Below are positions 23,701 to 34,660 of a stretch of DNA of 64,000 nt, piece after piece (the stretch's first letter is position 1; every line of letters starts with the position of its first letter). The DNA lies in NCBI GenBank assembly GCA_010093485.1, contig MU001506.1, forward strand, positions 930,001-994,000. The letters run 5' to 3'. Below the pieces are notes generated by a model. It was not told the DNA's origin. It made no database searches and was given only the letters and a program-made list of their open reading frames with translations. Made by a program: the position numbers and the translations under genes. The DNA comes from Karstenula rhodostoma CBS 690.94. Taxonomy: Eukaryota; Ascomycota; Dothideomycetes; Pleosporales; Didymosphaeriaceae.

Positions 23701-25447
23701 ATATATTTATATAAATATATACTTCTACTAGATTCTATAGATATCTTATATACTACTTATAAAGAATACCTTTAAGACTATATTTAAATAGAAAGGTAGT
23801 AAGCTTTTTATATTTTATAATTTACTAAATTTAGTCTTTATTAGTAAAGATAGTATTTAGTTTCTCTAAATATAAGATATTTTACTACTATAAATAGGCT
23901 AATAGTTATAAAGAATTTAGAAATTAGGCTAAACCTATTACTAATATATTTTAAATATATTTCTATAGATAAGCTTATATCTACTTAGTATTAGTATAAG
24001 TATTAAATAAAAAATATTATAAATCTCTTTTAACTAGTCCTTTAGAAGAAAGTATAGTAGTAGTAAAATATAAAAGTAAGTTCTAAATAAAATAAAAATA
24101 TAATAAAAAGTTTTTACTAAATTAATAAGAATAAGGATAAGAAATTTTACTAAGTAGATCTTCTTTACTATTTTACTCTAACCTTAGAGATAATCTATAC
24201 CTAAATATATTTAGAAATTATTTAGAATATATTTAAGTTTAAATTTACTATACTAATTAATCTAAGCTATTTAGGGTTCTATAATATTATAGTATTTTAT
24301 TAGGAGAGGTAGGCTATTCTAGAATAGATTTTTTAGATAATTAATATCTACCTTTTATAATACTTTCTAAAAAAAGTAGTTTTTTATTTTTACCTTTTAC
24401 TATATCTATACTTTATATTTAATTACTTAGTATATAAAATTAAATAGATCCTACTATTATTAGCTAGAATAAATTTTAAATAAGTTATAAATATATTCTT
24501 ATATAATATAGTAGTTAAAGAACTAGACTATATTTTTATAGATATAATATATAATATAACTAGTTTTACTACTATCTTTACTTTATACTAAGATAATACC
24601 TTAATACCTCTTTCTCTTTACTTCTTCTTTTATTTAAAATACTAGTATAAAGCTATTTTATCTCTTTAAAAAATTAAAAAATAACTTTAGTATATAAATA
24701 GGTTTAGATTATATTCTAAAAGTATTTATAATACTTAATCCCTATATATATATACTTTTACTTCTATATATTTATATTTAGAAATAGAGAGAAGGTTTAT
24801 TTTAAAGAGTATACTTTCTTTTTAAAATATTATATCTAAATATATTAAAATTATATTTAGAATCTATTTAGTTATATATACTACTAATACCTTTTTTAAT
24901 ATCTTTTTACTAGTTAGGTATATACTACTAGCTAGCTATAGTATATAGATAATATATATAATATCCTTATTATAGGTTTTTAGATATATTAGGAGGATAA
25001 AGGAGTAGATTATTTCCTTAATATATAGTACTATACTAAGCTTTTTATTTATACTTCTAAGTATAAATAATATTATTTATATAAATATATTATAAATATA
25101 TTTAGAATATATTTAAGCTAAAAATATATTATAACTAGTAGTTTAATACTTTTTTATAGCTCCTATAGTTAAAGGTTATTATTAGATTTAACTACTATAT
25201 CTAAACTAATATTTTAAAGTAGATTAGGGTTTTTAAATAATAAAATAGGTTATAGTAATAGATTATAGATAAAATCTATATTTAAATATATTCTAAATAG
25301 GTTAGCTCTAGGGAGGTATTAGAAAGATAAAGAGATAAAAAGGATACTAATAATAATTTTATTCTTAAGGTAACCTAACCCTAAAAACTCTATAATTACT
25401 ACTTTAAGTAAGGTAGTTGCGCTAGTAAGGGGTATAGTTAGCTAAGG

Positions 25448-25467
25448 TAAAAACTATAGTCGGGTGA
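25448..25467 (-). repeat. right terminal inverted repeat of the AT-rich element
   Basis: TAAAAACTATAGTCGGGTGA on the plus strand is the exact reverse complement of 18813-18832. It marks the point where base composition returns to normal. Confidence 0.85.
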
Positions 25468-25477
25468 GCTGTATCCT

Positions 25478-25486
25478 GGCCAAATC
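25478..25486 (+). repeat. putative 9-bp target-site duplication, right copy
   Basis: GGCCAAATC lies 10 nt outside the right inverted repeat and matches 18793-18801. Confidence 0.55.
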
Positions 25487-25602
25487 CCAGGTTGGCCTGT
25501 GTTGTCATAGCGCCAAGTGGCTTGCTTTTTGCTCCAGCCGCGAGCTCCAGCTTGCTTCTGCAAATCCCTCACGGCCGTGAAGACTGCAACCCCACCGCCA
25601 CG

Positions 25603-26988
25603 ATGCTATCAAGATCCTCCCAGAAGACGGCGCAGGTACGCACGCACCTTCCACGGTCCCATTGAACTGCGAAACGGGCATCACAGCTAACGCGCACGAC
25701 AGACGCTCCTGCGGGGCGCGCGACCAGCCTCACGATGCATCGCTGGCCCGTCCATGGCCACCCGTAGTACGCGCAAACCCTCATGCCTCGCCGAGCAATG
25801 GAGACTGACAGCGCGCAGCCATGGCCACGGTCAACCACGACATCTTCAAGCCCACCAAGTTCGGGGGCAAGTACACCGTTACCCTGATTCCTGGTACGCG
25901 CCTTCCGCAAGAAGCAGCCCCCCGATTCAACATGTATTGAACAGAGCGCAGGTGACGGTATCGGTGCCGAGGTGTCCGAGTCGGTCAAGCAGATCTTCAA
26001 GGCCGACAACGTGCCCATCGAGTGGGAGCAGGTCAACGTGACCGGTGTTGAGACGGGCAACAAGCACTCCGAGGAGCTCTTCCGCGAAGCCATCGCCTCG
26101 CTCAAGCGCAACAAGCTGGGTCTGAAGGGTATCCTCCACACGCCCATCGAGCGTTCCGGCCACCAGTCGTTCAACGTCGCTTTGCGCCAGGAGCTCGACA
26201 TTTACGCCTCCATTGTCCTGATCAAGAACATCCCCGGCTACGAGACGCGCCACAAGAACATCGACCTCTGCATCATCCGCGAGAACACCGAGGGCGAGTA
26301 CTCCGGCCTGGAGCACCAGTCGGTCGATGGCGTCGTCGAGTCGCTCAAGATCATCACCCGCGCCAAGTCGGAGCGCATCGCCAAGTTCGCTTTTGCCTTT
26401 GCCCTTGCCAACAACCGTAAGAAGGTTACCTGCATCCACAAGGCCAACATCATGAAGCTTGCCGATGGTCTCTTCCGCAACACTTGCAAGAAGGTGTCCG
26501 AGGACTACCCCACGGTTGAGTACAACGACATGATCGTCGACAACGCCTCCATGCAGTGTGTGTCGCGTCCCCAGCAGTTCGACGTCATGGTCATGCCCAA
26601 CTTGTACGGAGGTATCCTCTCCAACATTGGAGCTGGTCTTGTCGGTGGTCCTGGTATCGTGCCCGGCTGCAACATGGGCCGCAACGTTGCTGTCTTCGAG
26701 CCCGGCTGCCGTCACGTTGGTCTTGACATCAAGGGCAAGGACCAGGCCAACCCTAGCGCTTTGATCCTTTCCGCTGCTATGCTTCTGCGACACCTTGGTC
26801 TTGACGACCACGCCAACCGCATCTCGCAGTCCGTCTACAGGGTTATTGAGGAGGGGTACGTACTACAACATATCAGGAATCAACAGCCGCTAACACCGAA
26901 CAGCCAAGTCCGGACTCGCGACATGGGAGGCAACTCCACCACGCAGGAATTCACCAGGTCAATCTTGGCAGCGATGGAGAAGGCATGA
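25603..26988 (+). CDS. IDH1: isocitrate dehydrogenase [NAD] subunit 1, mitochondrial
   Basis: Five exons (25603-25635, 25703-25766, 25819-25893, 25952-26855, 26904-26988) give 386 residues. The product is a subunit of the mitochondrial NAD-dependent isocitrate dehydrogenase of the citric acid cycle. Residues 1 to about 33 are Arg/Ser/Ala-rich with no acidic residue, a typical matrix targeting sequence, and occupy exons 1-2 almost exactly. Exon 3 begins Met-Ala-Thr-Val-Asn-His and leads to Thr-Leu-Ile-Pro-Gly-Asp-Gly-Ile-Gly. Exon 4 has Arg-Glu-Asn-Thr-Glu-Gly-Glu-Tyr-Ser-Gly, Lys-Ala-Asn-Ile-Met-Lys, Val-Asp-Asn-Ala-Ser-Met-Gln and Gly-Gly-Pro-Gly, all typical of the IDH1-type subunit. The last intron is 48 nt and has no in-frame stop. 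The exon 2 donor could also be 3 nt upstream. The start codon is 125 nt from the AT-rich element. Confidence 0.96.
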
Positions 26989-27319
26989 TTGTATAACGAT
27001 GTACCGCAGTCAGCTACTCCGTGATCTATCGCGAAGATGGCTTCTACTTTCACGCATGCTTGAAGTGGGTAACGCCGGCCAACGAGGAGCTCGACGTACC
27101 CTTTCTGCATGCGATCGCTCTGATTCTTCATGATTTGGTTACAGCGGTTGCGACTTGTACAGTAGGGCGGGCTGCTGGTTGTGAATAGAGCTGTACTTTT
27201 ATATATAGCTAGCATGCATGAATCGATTCAATCTATACCCTCCTGAACGAATGAAACGCCTTTCGCTATGCAGAATTCGTGAATCGTGGTATCATCTTCT
27301 CCCTTCCCAAGTACAGCGT
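26989..27319. other. intergenic, convergent 3' ends of IDH1 and BUD23
   Basis: 331 nt between two convergent stop codons. No further feature is seen. Confidence 0.5.
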
Positions 27320-28219
27320 CTAGAACTGCACTCTCCGCTTCCTTCCAGTGTACTTTGAACTTGCCTTGACAACCTTGCCTTTCCGCTCCATCTGCTCCTT
27401 CTTCTTCAAGATCCACCCTTTGCTTCCCTTCGCCTCCTGCCCTCTTTTCGCGCCTCTCGCCACGCCCGGCCGCGCCATGACATCCACACCGTCCATTCCC
27501 CTCACGACGCCTGTGATGTCGCCATCGAGATCTCCTCCACCAACCGTCAACACAAGATATGTCTTCGCATTCTTCGTCCCCTCGTCATCCTCAAGCAAAC
27601 CCGCGCCAAAGCCAGCCTTAATCGCCGCCTGACTCACCATCTTCTTCTGCTCGTCGTTCTTGGGATAAAACTGGCACACCGCGCGCCCTCCCCTCCTCAA
27701 ACTCGCATACAACCCGCCAAAAAACCGACTCAGCCGCCCCAGCGGACTATCCTCCGACGTCTCGGCGTTGCACAGCCACTGTATCGCACTGATGCTAATC
27801 GCCGCGTCGAACGTCCCCGGGCGAAACGGCACGCCCTGCCCTGCGTCCGCGAGGAACAGGTCGCCCTCGACTTCCTTCTCCAACGCGACGCCCAGCATCG
27901 ACGACGAGATGTCGAAGCCGATCCAGACGTGCGGGCCGCCTGGAGTGCCGTCGTCGGCGGTGTTTGAGAGGATCTCGCCGGACAGCCCGGAGCCGCAGCC
28001 GACGTCGAGGATGAGGGAGGGGGAGTGCAGGTCGAGGAGGGAGAGCGCGCGGTGCGTCATGTCGGACTGGATGCGCTGGATTCGGGAGGAGGTGGTGTAT
28101 TTGCGGGATTCGGAGTCATTGTAGAAGAGGTCGGGGGGGCTGTGCGAGGTTAGTTGTGGAAAGGTTTGGGGAGTGGGGAGGGAGGGGAGGACGTACAGTA
28201 TGTCTTCCGGGCGGGACAT
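27320..28219 (-). CDS. BUD23: 18S rRNA (guanine-N7)-methyltransferase Bud23
   Basis: Two exons (28219-28197 and 28139-27320) give 280 residues. Exon 1 encodes only Met-Ser-Arg-Pro-Glu-Asp-Ile plus part of a codon. The GTACGT donor and an acceptor preceded by CTAAC restore Pro-Pro-Asp-Leu-Phe-Tyr-Asn-Asp-Ser-Glu, the N-terminal signature of Bud23. Motif I of the SAM-binding fold is Leu-Asp-Val-Gly-Cys-Gly-Ser-Gly near residue 54, and motif IV is in Ala-Ala-Ile-Ser-Ile-Ser-Ala-Ile-Gln-Trp. The C-terminus is Lys/Arg-rich, with a final Arg-Lys-Arg-Arg-Val-Gln-Phe, as in family members. Known role in yeast: methylates a guanine of 18S rRNA with Trm112 and supports 40S maturation in the nucleus. 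The gene is head-to-head with the SVP26-like gene, 279 nt apart. Confidence 0.95.
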   Translation of the reverse strand: MSRPEDILYVLPSLPTPQTFPQLTSHSPPDLFYNDSESRKYTTSSRIQRIQSDMTHRALSLLDLHSPSLILDVGCGSGLSGEILSNTADDGTPGGPHVWIGFDISSSMLGVALEKEVEGDLFLADAGQGVPFRPGTFDAAISISAIQWLCNAETSEDSPLGRLSRFFGGLYASLRRGGRAVCQFYPKNDEQKKMVSQAAIKAGFGAGLLEDDEGTKNAKTYLVLTVGGGDLDGDITGVVRGMDGVDVMARPGVARGAKRGQEAKGSKGWILKKKEQMERKGKVVKASSKYTGRKRRVQF

Positions 28220-28498
28220 TGTTGAGGTTTTTGCTTCTGAGCCTGGATAATGTCTCTTTAACTGTCTCGAAGTACTCTTTTTGGGCGGTGGAGCTTCAAG
28301 CGGCGTTACAGGTGCAATTGCGCAGTTACTTCGATGCCAAGATTTCACCTTTCGCGACAACTTTTTGGTGTTGTCCCTGGTTCGCACCTGCCCCACATGT
28401 CCGGAATCGCGCTAACTTTGTTCCGCTAAGTGCCACCTTTGCCCTCTGACCTCATTGCAGTCGACGCAGCTTTCCTGCACAATTGGCAAGTTACAAAC
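28220..28498. promoter_or_regulatory. bidirectional promoter region, BUD23 and SVP26-like gene
   Basis: The 279 nt lie between divergent start codons, so both promoters must fit here. I recognise no specific element. Confidence 0.45.
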
Positions 28499-29358
<860 letters not shown>

Positions 29359-29838
29359 AGGCCATGAATACACATGTTTTAATGAGACGACGAGGACCGT
29401 GTTCACAATCGAGACGAGCTGGAGGCAACGTCAATTGCTATCTTTCAAGACGAATAATCTACTACGAAAACAAACTATCAAGAGCTATACGAACACAATC
29501 GAGCAAAGGGAGATACTTACTCCGGATGCAACTCAGTTTCGTCTCGTATGTTTGAGCTGCAGGTCGGCCCGCCGACCGGAATCAACTTCAACACCACGGC
29601 GCACGGACATCAATGCCACGACTACCGCTTTTGACTCAGCTGCTCAGAAATCTTCCACTTTCCCTTTGTGCCCGCTTGGCAAATTCACGCAAGCGCTCAA
29701 CGCTACCGTCTGTGTCTCAGGGCCTCCGCCGCGACCACCCTCTGCATCTAATCGCCAGCCCTCGCCCGCACTTCACCCCGCTCCCCTTTCCCAACTCCAA
29801 GTCCTCTTCACCCATCATTTCTCGACCCCACACGAGCA
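29359..29838. other. intergenic, tandem genes
   Basis: 480 nt between the SVP26-like stop and the BTB gene start. An open frame crosses part of it but shows no family-like residues. The 150 nt before the BTB start are C-rich and may be 5' UTR. Confidence 0.45.
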
Positions 29839-31712
29839 ATGGCGGATCAGTCTACGGCCACGCTGGGTCTCGGCAACTCGTATAGTGCCGCGAATCTGCT
29901 TGCTCACGGCTTGAAGCGCGCATTCTGTGTCAACATGATGCAGCTCCCTAGTACGCAGGAGCTTCGCAAAGAGTAAGAGTTTCATCCGGCATGTCTACTA
30001 TCTAGTACTGACACATACAGGCGCCTCGATGCCCTTCTCAATACGCCGACCGGCCGCGACTTCACAATCAACACGGCGGTCGGCGTGGTCTTCAAGGTCC
30101 ACTCGATTATGTTGATTGGCGGTCCGAAGGCGCTTGAGCAGGTGGCATTTCCGGTATGTTTCTGCTCGTAGTACCTTGTATGTATGAGAGACTAATATGC
30201 ACCACATAGAAAGACAATGCGCCCGGCGACAACACAGTCAACCTCCCTGGCCGCTTCGAACCCCTCTTCGTCGACCGCTTAGTGGCCTTCATATACACCT
30301 CCACCTACCCAGTCGACTCGCAGACTATCAAGATCACCACGCTCCAACACCACACCGTCCTCCCCCCTGGCGCGACGCCCGACTCGTTCGCCCTAGCGAT
30401 GGACGCTACAGAGTTCCAAGTCTGCATGTACGGCCTGGCAGAAGTCCTCGAGTACACCGCACTTATATCATTCGCGTACGGCAAGCTCGCTTCGTACTTT
30501 GTCTTCGATCGGAAGGCCCCACATAAGGTTTCCCATCTCATCAAGCTCCTGTTCGCGCCTGTGGGTGGCCCAGGTCGAAAGTGCAAGGACGAGGTCGGCG
30601 CCCTGAAGAGTCTGGGTATCGCGGCTGTGTTGGTGCACGAGAAGAAGCATTGGAGTGGCCACGAGATGGATGAGTTCCGTGACTTGCTGGCTAACGAGCT
30701 TGAGCAAGGTTCGTGGAAAGAATACCGCGCGTGCTATAAGCAGATCAAGGATGCGAATCGGGACTTGCTGGTTGACCCTACTTCGGCGTATGCACACCAC
30801 TACGGCACACGCCCAGTTGCGCAGAATATCGGGTCGCTGGTCTCGTCGATGAGCAATGTTGCCTTGGCCGGCGGCAGCAAGCCGAACCTGCTGGAGGAAC
30901 TCCACCTCCTCTTCGACGAGTATGCGTATTGGTCCCTCAAAGTCCTCAAAGCCAAGACTGGACGATCTGGTCAAGCACTCAACGAGGCGCTTCCCAAGAT
31001 CGCCCACCAGGTTCAAACACACCCTTTCCACGGCTTCTGGCAGCGCAAAGCCCACTTCAACCGTCCCTCCCTCTACCAGTGCACGGAGCAGATGGGACAG
31101 ACCAAGCCTCTCCCCCTATCCCAGTCCCACCCTCAGCTCGTCTTCCCATCCCGCAACCAGCAAATGGGCATCGGCCACCAGCCTGCACCTACAGCTTCCG
31201 CCTCGCACCCCACAAACGACATCCGCGAGGGCACACCCCTAGCCAAGCGCAAATTCGCCAACCCCTCCCGCACAGTCGTCACCACGCCCTCCGGCATGAA
31301 GATCGTCGACACCGCCGGCGACAACAACGCCATGGACCACGATGCCGCAGACGCCACCGGCATGCTGGATTCCAAACACGCGCCGAAAGTGGCGAAGCTC
31401 GGCGTCAAGGGCATAGCGAATGCGACGTTCGACTTCGCGGGTCGGACGATGGCCTTTGATTCTGCGCCGGCGGCGCCCCAGGCGGGCACTATTTCGTTGG
31501 AGGGCCTGAAGAAGCTGCAGCAGGTAGGCGTGGCGAATGGGCAGGCGAAGAAGACGGTGAAGGTTGCGGAGAAGGCGGAGAAGGGAGGACAGAAGGGGAA
31601 GGCGAAGGCGAAGGCGAAGGAGGAGGGTATGGATGTCGATTGGAATAAGGAGAATATCCCGGTGGATTCGGACTACGCTGCCCCGCAGGTCGAGGAGGAG
31701 ATGGTGGACTAG
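29839..31712 (+). CDS. BTB/POZ-domain protein, 589 residues
   Basis: Exons 29839-29972, 30021-30153 and 30210-31712 keep one frame through GTAAGA and GTATGT donors. Residues about 50-130 fit a BTB fold: Asp-Phe-Thr-Ile, then Val-Phe-Lys-Val-His-Ser-Ile-Met-Leu, then Val-Asn-Leu-Pro, then Phe-Val-Asp-Arg-Leu-Val-Ala-Phe-Ile-Tyr-Thr. BTB proteins dimerise and often act as cullin-3 adaptors or in transcription. No Kelch or zinc-finger partner domain is visible, so the role is open. A helical middle part runs to about residue 350. The C-terminal 150 residues contain a Lys/Ala/Gly-rich stretch and a late Lys-Glu-Asn motif near Trp-Asn-Lys-Glu-Asn-Ile-Pro. The KEN box is a possible APC/C degron, but this is only a motif match. 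Confidence 0.85.
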
Positions 31713-33504
31713 GGGTTATGGCTCGGGACGGTTTGAGTCGTGCTGGGCTCGGTGATGCCTAGTTTGGGCTTGCATATGGTGCTTAAACGGCTGTTTGCGT
31801 GCCGGAGCTGCGGTCTGGTTCCTTGATGAGCCGGCTCTTCTCCATGTTTGGCATCGACTGTTATTTCCATACCTGGACCTGATCAATTGGTTCATTGGCC
31901 CCTTTTTGATGTGTGGGAATGGTACAACGGAAGTGTAGTTCATGGTATTGGCAATGGCTGGGGTGTATCACGCGCTGGCATATGCCATCCGCGTCTACCG
32001 CCTCGGCTTATGAAGTGTATTCCTGAACAATTGTGTGTGTTATGATGTGTAATGCCGTGAAGGAGTTTCTATATGGCCGATGTGGTAACCTGTAGGTCCG
32101 AGTCCTCTCCGGGAGAACTGAAAGTAAAGCGTTGTCTGCCTGTGGAAGACAGCATCTACAATACATCGTCGGAGTTCCATCTCGCGCCTCCCTGTACCCA
32201 TGCATATCCCGCGCGGAACCCAGAACAGGGAATTTCCGAAGGGATTCCCATCTAGTTCCAAATGTCGCTCAAACTAACGAGCGCGGGTAGTGACACGCCA
32301 AATACGAGCTTTTTCGTGCAGGCCTCTATCGACCGCGTTTAGCGCTGGTAGTCTCGATGCGCCAGCAATGGCGGCCGACAAAGTCGTGTCTCGTGCGATA
32401 CGATCCATCGCGTATGGTTGCTGACAGCTTCTCCATCGCGACTTGCCATCAGCGAGGAAACCTATACCCGAAGATGGCTACGGGAATAAATCCTACGCCA
32501 TAGAGCCTTGGCCTGTACTATAAGCAGTCTTGAGCAGATGTTTCCTTGCCCTGCGTAGCTTGCACAGTAACAGCATGTTCGAGGCATCGTTGAGTTTAGA
32601 CGTGAGTACTGCCCTTTCTTGCGTGTTGAGTTGTGCCATAACTAGCAATTGGTCTTCTTGGTGGTGAGCGTTTTCTGACCGTGCAGGTCAGAAAACTTGG
32701 CACAGTAAACATTGCGCGTGATTCCTGCCATGCTACTGTGTTGTGGCTACACGCACCCAGCAATCGGAAGAGTAACCGACTACCGCGTACACGCAATCGA
32801 CACTCTGGGCGGCGCAGTGGCTTTTGGTCGCTATGCGGGATAAGATGGGAAGATTAGCATGCGATCTGTAGGTATCGTGCATGCTTTCCATTAAGCTCGC
32901 AGTAACACGCTTCTACACAAAGCTTGTTTGGCTAATAGGCGTGAAGAATATACCGAGCTGGTACATCGTTCGAAAGATAGCGGTTGATTAGATCGTGCCC
33001 CGGGACCAGGGTCGGGGTTCCAGTCACTTTGCGGAATCTCAACGTTTGAGGTCAGTTATGGCAAAGACAAACATTTTCTGGAAGACGTATGCTCGCGCGC
33101 TTTAGTGTTGAGTTTCTTTGCTCGCAAATATTCCCAGCCACAGGACTGTACATAGGCAGCGGTGTGACTTGATCCTTATAAGTACGCCAGCGAGGAGCGC
33201 TTTAGCGACCCGGTATGCATGCGTGCGCTGCTTTCGGTTCGGCGCATCATGCAACCGAATCTCGCACACCGAAGGCACCGACTTATGCTTACCAGATGCG
33301 ATACGTTGCCAAGTAGCAGGGTCAAAATCACATTGGGCTGATTTACAAGCCTCGCGCGATTGGGAGGTCGGATGCCGCGTCTGGAAGATGAAACCCTAGC
33401 ACTGGCCCTGTCAGCAATTCATGGTCTATGCTATGTCTTAATCCGCCGGAGACCCTTCCTTGTCCATCCTCACAAAACCGTTTGTTCTGCGCACGCTATC
33501 CGAA
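31713..33504. other. 1.8 kb intergenic region
   Basis: Only short open frames occur on both strands and none looks like a family I know. There is no clear repeat. The right end holds the promoter of the second dehydrogenase-like gene. Confidence 0.45.
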
Positions 33505-34660
33505 ATGGCGCCGAAATTTACGTATCTTGGGATGGGCGCTATGGGACGTGTAGGTAAAGTTTCCATACATATGGCAAGGCCACCACTAACGGAGCATGCC
33601 TAGGCTATGAGTAAGAACTTGGTCGAGAAGGGCAACCTCGACAAGCCCGTTACATTCTGGAATCGGACCCACAAAGCAGCCAGCGAATGGGCTGCCATTG
33701 TTGGGCCTGGAGCCAACGCGGTAGAAGATCTTTTGGACGCTGTCAAAGATGCCGACATCATATGGTCGTGCCTGGCGACTCAAGACGCCGTGCTCTCATG
33801 TTTCGACAGAATATTAGGCATCAACATCAGAGGCAAATTCTTCGTCGAGAGCTCAACTGTGACCTCGGAGGCGTCAAACCGGCTTGCCGAAAGAGTTCGG
33901 GAAGCAGGCGCAGAGTTCATTTCCATGCCGGGTACGAGAACTTCATTTCATTCGTCTCGGGCGAATCGATCTAACAGAGTGCGGCGTAGTTTTCGGGGAG
34001 CCTACCATAGCCATGGCTGGTAAATTGGTAACTGTTCCTGCCGGTCCCAAGGAGTCGGTCACAAAAATATTGCCATACCTGGAAGGCGTGTAAGCCATAC
34101 CTGTCGCTCTAGATTAATAGTGCTAACCAGGGTGGCAGGGTCGCTCGCGGCGTTGTCAATTTGAGCGAGCAACAAGTTGGGACGGCGTCGCACCTCAAGC
34201 TCATCGGGAACGTCATGATCCTGATGATGATTGAGGCAGTTGCAGAAACCCATGTTCTTGCGGAAAAGACAGGACTAATGAACGAGGTGATGCACGATGC
34301 CATCAACACACTTTGGCCTGGTGCTGCTAGTGTGTACTCCAGACAGATGTTGTCGGGGCAATACTACGTCGAGAACGTAAGGGTTTCCTTATCGACCCCC
34401 GAGTCGCTTAGCTGACCAGGTAGCCAATGGTGCCTATCGATATGGCCGTAAAGGTCTCCTCGCACGTATTAAATCTAGCGGAAGCACACGGAGCCGAGCT
34501 TCCTGCATACAAAGCAGTGCGAAGACAGATTGAAGCCGTTAAGAACCACTGCGGATCTAAGGGTGATCTTTTGGGCGTTTATGGTGCTGGACGGTTACAG
34601 AGTGGATTACCGTATGAGAAGGAGAAGGTACTAAAAGAGGACGGTACAAGAATGAACTAA
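33505..34660 (+). CDS. 6-phosphogluconate dehydrogenase-type NAD-binding protein (beta-hydroxyacid dehydrogenase superfamily)
   Basis: Five exons (33505-33549, 33604-33931, 33990-34089, 34139-34376, 34424-34660) give 315 residues. Residues 7-14 (Tyr-Leu-Gly-Met-Gly-Ala-Met-Gly) are the dinucleotide loop, followed by Phe-Trp-Asn-Arg-Thr, which fits NADP preference by the Arg. Val-Glu-Ser-Ser-Thr-Val and Gly-Thr-Ala-Ser-His-Leu-Lys-Leu-Ile-Gly-Asn, with the catalytic-type Lys, are family landmarks. The Asp-Ala-Pro-Val-Ser-Gly-Gly loop is here Ser-Met-Pro-Val-Phe-Gly-Glu, so the serine is Phe. The exon 1 donor must be the first GT (GTAGGT), because the next one meets a stop. All introns are 47-58 nt. 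It differs clearly from the dehydrogenase-like gene at 17-18 kb, so this is a separate subfamily and not a recent duplicate. Substrate unknown. Confidence 0.88.

Larger units (their letters stand above)
18802..25477. mobile_element. RIP-destroyed TIR DNA transposon (AT-rich block)
   Basis: The block is about 6.7 kb and overwhelmingly A/T, with no open frame of gene size on either strand. CpA, TpG and CpG are almost absent, while ApC, GpT, CpT, ApG and GpC remain, the pattern left by RIP (C to T, mainly at CpA). It is bounded by a perfect 20-bp inverted repeat (18813-18832 and 25448-25467) that continues imperfectly inward. The 9-mer GGCCAAATC occurs 11 nt outside the left copy and 10 nt outside the right copy, fitting a target-site duplication. 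A 9-bp duplication and moderately long TIRs would fit a Mutator-like element, but no transposase can be read, so the superfamily is a guess. The base composition switches abruptly within a few tens of bases of both TIRs. Confidence 0.7.

Noticed and set aside
18841..25440. Centromere or mitochondrial DNA insertion as explanation of the AT-rich block
   Set aside because: The dinucleotide pattern is that of RIP, and the block has inverted termini with a flanking direct repeat. No mitochondrial gene is readable.
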